A stretch of 64,000 bases of DNA from DATACN01 sp038215095 (GTDB taxonomy: Bacteria; Actinomycetota; Thermoleophilia; Solirubrobacterales; Thermoleophilaceae): NCBI GenBank assembly GCA_038215095.1, contig JBBQRG010000002.1, forward strand, positions 1-64,000. The letters are read 5' to 3'. The notes beneath the pieces are model-generated. The model saw nothing but the letters and a program-made list of their open reading frames with translations, did not search any database and was not told the origin of the DNA. Position 1 is the stretch's first letter; each line of letters starts with the position of its first letter. The translations under genes and the position numbers were made by a program. Shown here in pieces: positions 60,890 through 64,000 of the stretch.

Positions 60890-60892
60890 GGT
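60887..60892 (+). promoter_or_regulatory. -10 box TAGGGT for the rmlC-like gene
   Basis: TAGGGT is 9 bases before the ATG at 60902 and overlaps the stop of the LhgO-like gene, so the epimerase gene may be both read through and separately started. Confidence 0.4.
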
Positions 60893-60901
60893 GCGAGCGC
60901 G

Positions 60902-61453
60902 ATGAGACGGCTGGAGACACGCCTGGACGGGCCGGTGCTGATCGAGCCCGCCGTGCACGGCGACGAGCGCGGCTTCTTCCAGGAGACCTTCCGCAGGAAC
61001 CTGTTCGAGGAGCTGGGCGTTGCGGAGGAGTGGGTGCAGGACAACCACTCGCGCTCTCGCAAGGGGGTGCTGCGCGGCATGCACTTCCAGCGCGGCATGG
61101 CGAAGCTCGTGCGCTGCGCGCGCGGCTCGATGGTGGACGTGCTGGCCGACGTGCGCGAGGGCTCGCCAACCTTCGGGGAGTGGGAGTCGTACGAGCTCGA
61201 CGACGCGAACGGGCGCCAGCTCTACGCCCCCGTGGGATTCGCCCACGGCTTCTGCGTGACGAGCGACCTGTCCGACGTGATCTACAAGTGCTCGACCTAC
61301 TACGACCCTGCGCTCGAAGGCGGCTTCCGCTTCAACGACCCGGCCGTCGGCATCGAGTGGCCGGACCTCGAACTGGCGGTGTCGGAGCGCGACGCCCACG
61401 CCCCGCTGCTCAGCGAGCTGACCGACCTGCCCGTCAGGTACTCGGCCGGCTGA
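60902..61453 (+). CDS. rmlC: dTDP-4-dehydrorhamnose 3,5-epimerase family protein
   Basis: 183 residues, single cupin-like RmlC barrel. The motifs DERGFFQETFRRNLFEELG, QDNHSRSRKGVLRGMHFQRGMAKLVRCARG (with the catalytic His of GMHFQ, about 60-64), FGEWESYELDDANGRQLYAPVGFAHGFCV and VIYKCSTYYDP (with the catalytic Tyr region) are complete. It epimerises a nucleotide-4-keto-6-deoxysugar. The rmlA, rmlB and rmlD genes are not in the window, so the keto sugar may come from elsewhere or from the Gmd pathway. The 3' end overlaps the second flippase by 20 bp. Confidence 0.88.
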   Translation: MRRLETRLDGPVLIEPAVHGDERGFFQETFRRNLFEELGVAEEWVQDNHSRSRKGVLRGMHFQRGMAKLVRCARGSMVDVLADVREGSPTFGEWESYELDDANGRQLYAPVGFAHGFCVTSDLSDVIYKCSTYYDPALEGGFRFNDPAVGIEWPDLELAVSERDAHAPLLSELTDLPVRYSAG

Positions 61454-62942
61454 CCAGCCCGCGCACGAGCGCGCGCTCGTCGGGCGCGAGCCAGAGCAGG
61501 TAGAAGGCGCCCCAGTAGGCCAGCACGCCCCCCGCCCCCGCGGCGGCCACGGCCGCGAGCGAGTGGAGGCCGGCGCCGGCGCGCAGCGCCAGCAGCCCGC
61601 CGGCCAGCAGCGCCCCCAGCGAGTAGGCAGGCAGCCAGGCCCGGCGGGCGAGCTCGCCGAGTGTGGCGCCCGAGGCCGCCAGCCCCGCGCGAAGCAGCAG
61701 CGGAAAGGCCAGCGCGAACGGGATGGCCGTGCCCAGGGCCGGCCCTTCCAAGCCCAGCGACGGGGTCAGAGCCAGCGACAGCGCCAGGTTGGCCGCGGCC
61801 ACCCCGACGAGCACGCGGGCCAGCTCTCGCGCGCGCCCGGCGCCCACCAGGAAGCCCGGCGTGACCACCAGGGCCCCGTACAGCAGCCAGTAGGACAGGA
61901 GGATCGTGAGCGCCTCGGCACCCGAGCCGTAGCGCTTGCCCAGCCACCCCTCCAGCAGCGGCTTCGCGAGCGCCATCAGCGTGACCACAAGCGGCACGAA
62001 CAGCGCGAGCGTGTAGCGCGAGCCGCGCAGCGCGAGCTCGCGCAGCCGCCGCGTCTCGCCGCCGGCCACGTAGCGCGAGGCGGTGGGCACCGTGGGCACC
62101 GACAGCGCCCCGCCGAGCGCATAGATGAGGTTGTGCGCGCGCACCGGCCCCTCGTAGAGGCCGACGGTGCGCGGCGCGCCGAAGGCGCCGAGGATCACCC
62201 GGTCGAGCGAGTACATGACGAGGTTCGACAGCTCCACTGCCAGGAGGCGGCCGGCGGTGGGAACGATCTGCGCGCGGCGCTCGCGCGTGAAGCTGCCCGG
62301 CCGGCGCCGCGCCCACGGCAGCGCCCGCCGGGTTGCGATCGCGGCGAGCGCCCCGCTCCAGAGCGGGATGGCGCCGCTCAGCCCGATCACCACGCCGAGG
62401 CCGGCGCCGCCGAAGATGAGCGCCAGCATCACCGCAAGATGGATCAGCACACCGCCGATCTCGAGACTCGCGCCCAGCACCAGCCTGCGCTCGGCGCGCA
62501 GCGCGTCCAGGAAGATCGTCGCGCTCAGCCCGATCGCGCTGGTCAGCCCCAGCAGCAGCGCGCCCGTGGTGGCCTGCGTGGCGAGCCGCCCCGACAGGAT
62601 GGTGGCGGCGATCAGGCAGCCGGCCCCCGCGATCAGCACACCCGTGACCACGGCCACGCCGACGTAGAGGACCGCGGCCGCCGAGAACACGGCGCCGCGC
62701 TCCTCGGGCTCGCCGGCCGCCGCCATCGAGCGCACCGCGGAGGCGGCCAGGCTGTTGCGGAACACCAGCAGGTAGCCGGCCAGCGAAGCCACCAGCCCGT
62801 AGCTGCCCAGCTCGGCCACGGACAGCCGCCGGGCGAGCACGGTCACGATCACGAGCAGGACGATGAGCCCGCTCGCCTGTGCTGCCTGCTGCAGCAGCGC
62901 GCCGGAGGCGAGCAGCCGCGCTTCGCCGGGGGCGCCACGCAT
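61434..62942 (-). CDS. Oligosaccharide flippase (Wzx/MOP superfamily), second copy
   Basis: 502 residues with about 14 membrane helices, starting MRGAPGEARLLASGALLQQAAQASGLIVLLVIVTVLARRLSVAELGSYGLVASLAGYLLVF. Family text continues at DRVILGAFGAPRTVGLYEGPVRAHNLIYALGGALSVPTVPTASRYV. Little similarity by eye to the flippase at 54639 beyond the fold, so it may serve another glycan or a different lipid carrier. TATCTT box 8 bases before the ATG. Longer in-frame extensions upstream run over the divergent wecG-like promoter and are rejected. Confidence 0.88.
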   Translation of the reverse strand: MRGAPGEARLLASGALLQQAAQASGLIVLLVIVTVLARRLSVAELGSYGLVASLAGYLLVFRNSLAASAVRSMAAAGEPEERGAVFSAAAVLYVGVAVVTGVLIAGAGCLIAATILSGRLATQATTGALLLGLTSAIGLSATIFLDALRAERRLVLGASLEIGGVLIHLAVMLALIFGGAGLGVVIGLSGAIPLWSGALAAIATRRALPWARRRPGSFTRERRAQIVPTAGRLLAVELSNLVMYSLDRVILGAFGAPRTVGLYEGPVRAHNLIYALGGALSVPTVPTASRYVAGGETRRLRELALRGSRYTLALFVPLVVTLMALAKPLLEGWLGKRYGSGAEALTILLSYWLLYGALVVTPGFLVGAGRARELARVLVGVAAANLALSLALTPSLGLEGPALGTAIPFALAFPLLLRAGLAASGATLGELARRAWLPAYSLGALLAGGLLALRAGAGLHSLAAVAAAGAGGVLAYWGAFYLLWLAPDERALVRGLVSRPST

Positions 62943-62950
62943 GCGCTTGG

Positions 62951-62956
62951 AAGATA
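62951..62956 (-). promoter_or_regulatory. -10 box TATCTT for the second flippase gene
   Basis: Minus-strand TATCTT, 8 bases before the ATG at 62942. Confidence 0.45.
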
Positions 62957-63029
62957 ACCCCGGGGCAAGTCGCCTCCCGCGGGCGTGCCGCGCCCGCCCG
63001 GCGGGCCGGGGCGGCGCCCTCCCAGTGTC

Positions 63030-63035
63030 TAGACT
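63030..63035 (+). promoter_or_regulatory. -10 box TAGACT for the wecG-like gene
   Basis: TAGACT, 7 bases before the TTG at 63043, which supports this TTG as the start. Confidence 0.45.
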
Positions 63036-63042
63036 CGCTCGC

Positions 63043-63870
63043 TTGAGCGCGGGGACCCCACAGCCCGATTCACAGGCATCGACGCCGGCCTCCGCCGCGG
63101 CCGGCGTGAAGCGGCGCGAGCTGCTCGGCATCCCCGTTGCCGTGACCGACTACGACGAGGTTGTGGCGGTCATGGACCGGCTCGTCGAGACGCGCGAGAA
63201 GGGCTACTTCTGCGCGGCCCCGGTGCACGCCGTGATGGTCGCCCAGGACGAGCCCGAGCTGCTCGCCGCGCTGCGCGGCGCGACGCTGGTGGTGCCCGAC
63301 GGCATGCCGCTCGTGTGGGCCGTGAACCTGCTCGGCGAGCAGCTCGAGAACCGCGTCTACGGGCCGGAGCTGATGCTTCGCTACAGCGACCGCTGCGCCG
63401 AGCGCGGCCACCGCGTCTGGCTGTACGGCGGGCGCGACCAGGGCTCGCTGGCGCAGCTGGCGCTCAGCCTGCGCCGCCGCCACCCCGGCATCCAGATCGT
63501 GGGCGGCTACTCGCCCCCCTTCCGCCCGCTCACGCGCGAGGAGGAGGACGCGCTGATCGAGCAGGTCAACGAGGCCAAGCCCGACGTCCTCTGGGTGGGC
63601 ATCGGCGTGCCCAAGCAGGAGAAGTGGATGGCGCGCATGCGCGCCGCGCTCGACGTGCCCGTGATGTGCGGCGTGGGCGCCGCCTTCGACTTCCACTCCG
63701 GCCGCATCTCGCAGGCGCCCACCTGGATGCAGGAGCACGGCATGGAGTGGCTCTACCGCATCGCCCAGGAGCCGCGCCGCCTGCTGCCGCGCTACCTCTG
63801 GTTCAACCCGCGCTTCGTGATCTCCGTGGCCCGGCAGCTGCTCGCCCAGCGCGCCGGGCGCGGCGCGTAG
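63043..63870 (+). CDS. WecG/TagA/CpsF-family glycosyltransferase
   Basis: 275 residues from TTG 63043 (MSAGTPQPDSQAS…). The family core is complete: LLGIPVAVTDYDEVVAVMDRL, the catalytic-region Thr replaced in FCAAPVHAVMVAQDEPEL (normally tANaehvv), VPDGMPLVWAVNLLGEQLENRVYGPELM (about 85-112), RVWLYGGRDQGSL, KPDVLWVGIGVPKQEKWM (about 178-195) and GAAFDFHSGRISQAPTWMQEHGMEWLYRIAQEPRRL. Such enzymes add N-acetylmannosamine(uronate) or glucose to an early lipid-linked sugar. Its stop lies inside the next gene's promoter box. Confidence 0.9.
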   Translation: MSAGTPQPDSQASTPASAAAGVKRRELLGIPVAVTDYDEVVAVMDRLVETREKGYFCAAPVHAVMVAQDEPELLAALRGATLVVPDGMPLVWAVNLLGEQLENRVYGPELMLRYSDRCAERGHRVWLYGGRDQGSLAQLALSLRRRHPGIQIVGGYSPPFRPLTREEEDALIEQVNEAKPDVLWVGIGVPKQEKWMARMRAALDVPVMCGVGAAFDFHSGRISQAPTWMQEHGMEWLYRIAQEPRRLLPRYLWFNPRFVISVARQLLAQRAGRGA

Positions 63871-63873
63871 GCT
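63868..63873 (+). promoter_or_regulatory. -10 box TAGGCT for the edge gene
   Basis: TAGGCT, 7 bases before the ATG at 63881; its first three bases are the stop codon of the wecG-like gene. Confidence 0.4.
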
Positions 63874-63880
63874 GGCGGCC

Positions 63881-64000
63881 ATGGAGCAGAGCGTCGCCGT
63901 AGTCGGCCTCGGCCGGGTCGGGCTGCCGCTCGCGCTCTCGTTCGCCAAGCGCGGCCTGTCCGTGATCGGCGTGGAGCGCGAGGAGTCTGTGCTGCGCTCG
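63881..64000 (+). CDS. Nucleotide-sugar dehydrogenase, partial (UDP-ManNAc/Glc dehydrogenase family)
   Basis: Forty codons before the window ends: MEQSVAVVGLGRVGLPLALSF then AKRGLSVIGVE. The GLGRVGLPLA motif is the NAD-binding start of UDP-glucose/GDP-mannose/UDP-N-acetylmannosamine dehydrogenases (WecC/Ugd group). With the WecG-like gene before it, a UDP-ManNAc dehydrogenase making ManNAcA is a reasonable guess, but the rest of the gene is outside the window. Confidence 0.75.
   Translation, partial: MEQSVAVVGLGRVGLPLALSFAKRGLSVIGVEREESVLRS

Overview
The window is a high-GC (by eye about 70%), densely packed bacterial chromosome segment. Two F420-type LLM oxidoreductases, several P450/TetR/PadR-type genes, leaderless promoters and the overall protein style point to a deep-branching actinomycete, most likely Thermoleophilia/Solirubrobacterales. 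That placement is inference from protein style; no rRNA or tRNA gene is visible. I see no integrase, transposase, CRISPR array or prophage.

Layout. 1-17 kb is mixed metabolism and regulation: a broken PadR gene, a class III alcohol dehydrogenase, an anti-sigma-type kinase stacked behind two tiny overlapping ORFs and followed by an acyl-CoA ligase, a secreted GH6 hydrolase, an intact PadR gene, LLM oxidoreductase, cupin, truncated haemoglobin, metallo-beta-lactamase-fold hydrolase, DoxX, two cytochromes P450 with a divergent TetR gene, and a frameshifted adenylate cyclase. 17-22.8 kb holds typA, a YbhN-like membrane protein, a PAS-GAF-SpoIIE phosphatase and an aldo/keto reductase. 22.8-27.5 kb is the most striking unit: a minus-strand operon kaiC - kaiB - kaiB-like - hybrid histidine kinase, without kaiA. 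27.5-37.5 kb carries DedA, a membrane-anchored spermidine-synthase-like protein, an 82-bp tandem repeat, a dead monooxygenase gene, an LLM/SDR pair, an acyl-CoA carboxyltransferase with an MFS transporter, and small or degenerate genes. From 37.6 kb to the right edge lies a large surface-polysaccharide locus: about nine glycosyltransferases (one fused to a methyltransferase), a Wzm/Wzt ABC exporter, two flippases, Gmd, RmlC, a sugar C-methyltransferase, a FkbM methyltransferase, an LhgO-type oxidase, a WecG/TagA enzyme and a nucleotide-sugar dehydrogenase running off the edge.

How genes work together. Operons are built with 4-base NTGA stop/start overlaps (ATGA, GTGA, once CTGA). First genes of transcription units mostly have no Shine-Dalgarno sequence but carry a TAnnnT (often TAGNNT) hexamer 6-10 bases before the start codon, which implies leaderless mRNAs. 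At three divergent gene pairs the two -10 hexamers face away from each other and share their TA. In the Kai operon the KaiC ATPase is complete but the residues matching the cyanobacterial phosphorylation sites are Ala-Ala, so it probably acts as an ATPase-driven timer or switch passing its state through KaiB proteins to a phosphorelay kinase. Several genes are broken by single-base events (PadR, adenylate cyclase, ABM monooxygenase) or shortened (cupin, ApbE-like, DUF6328-like). These are either true decay or assembly errors in GC-rich tracts.
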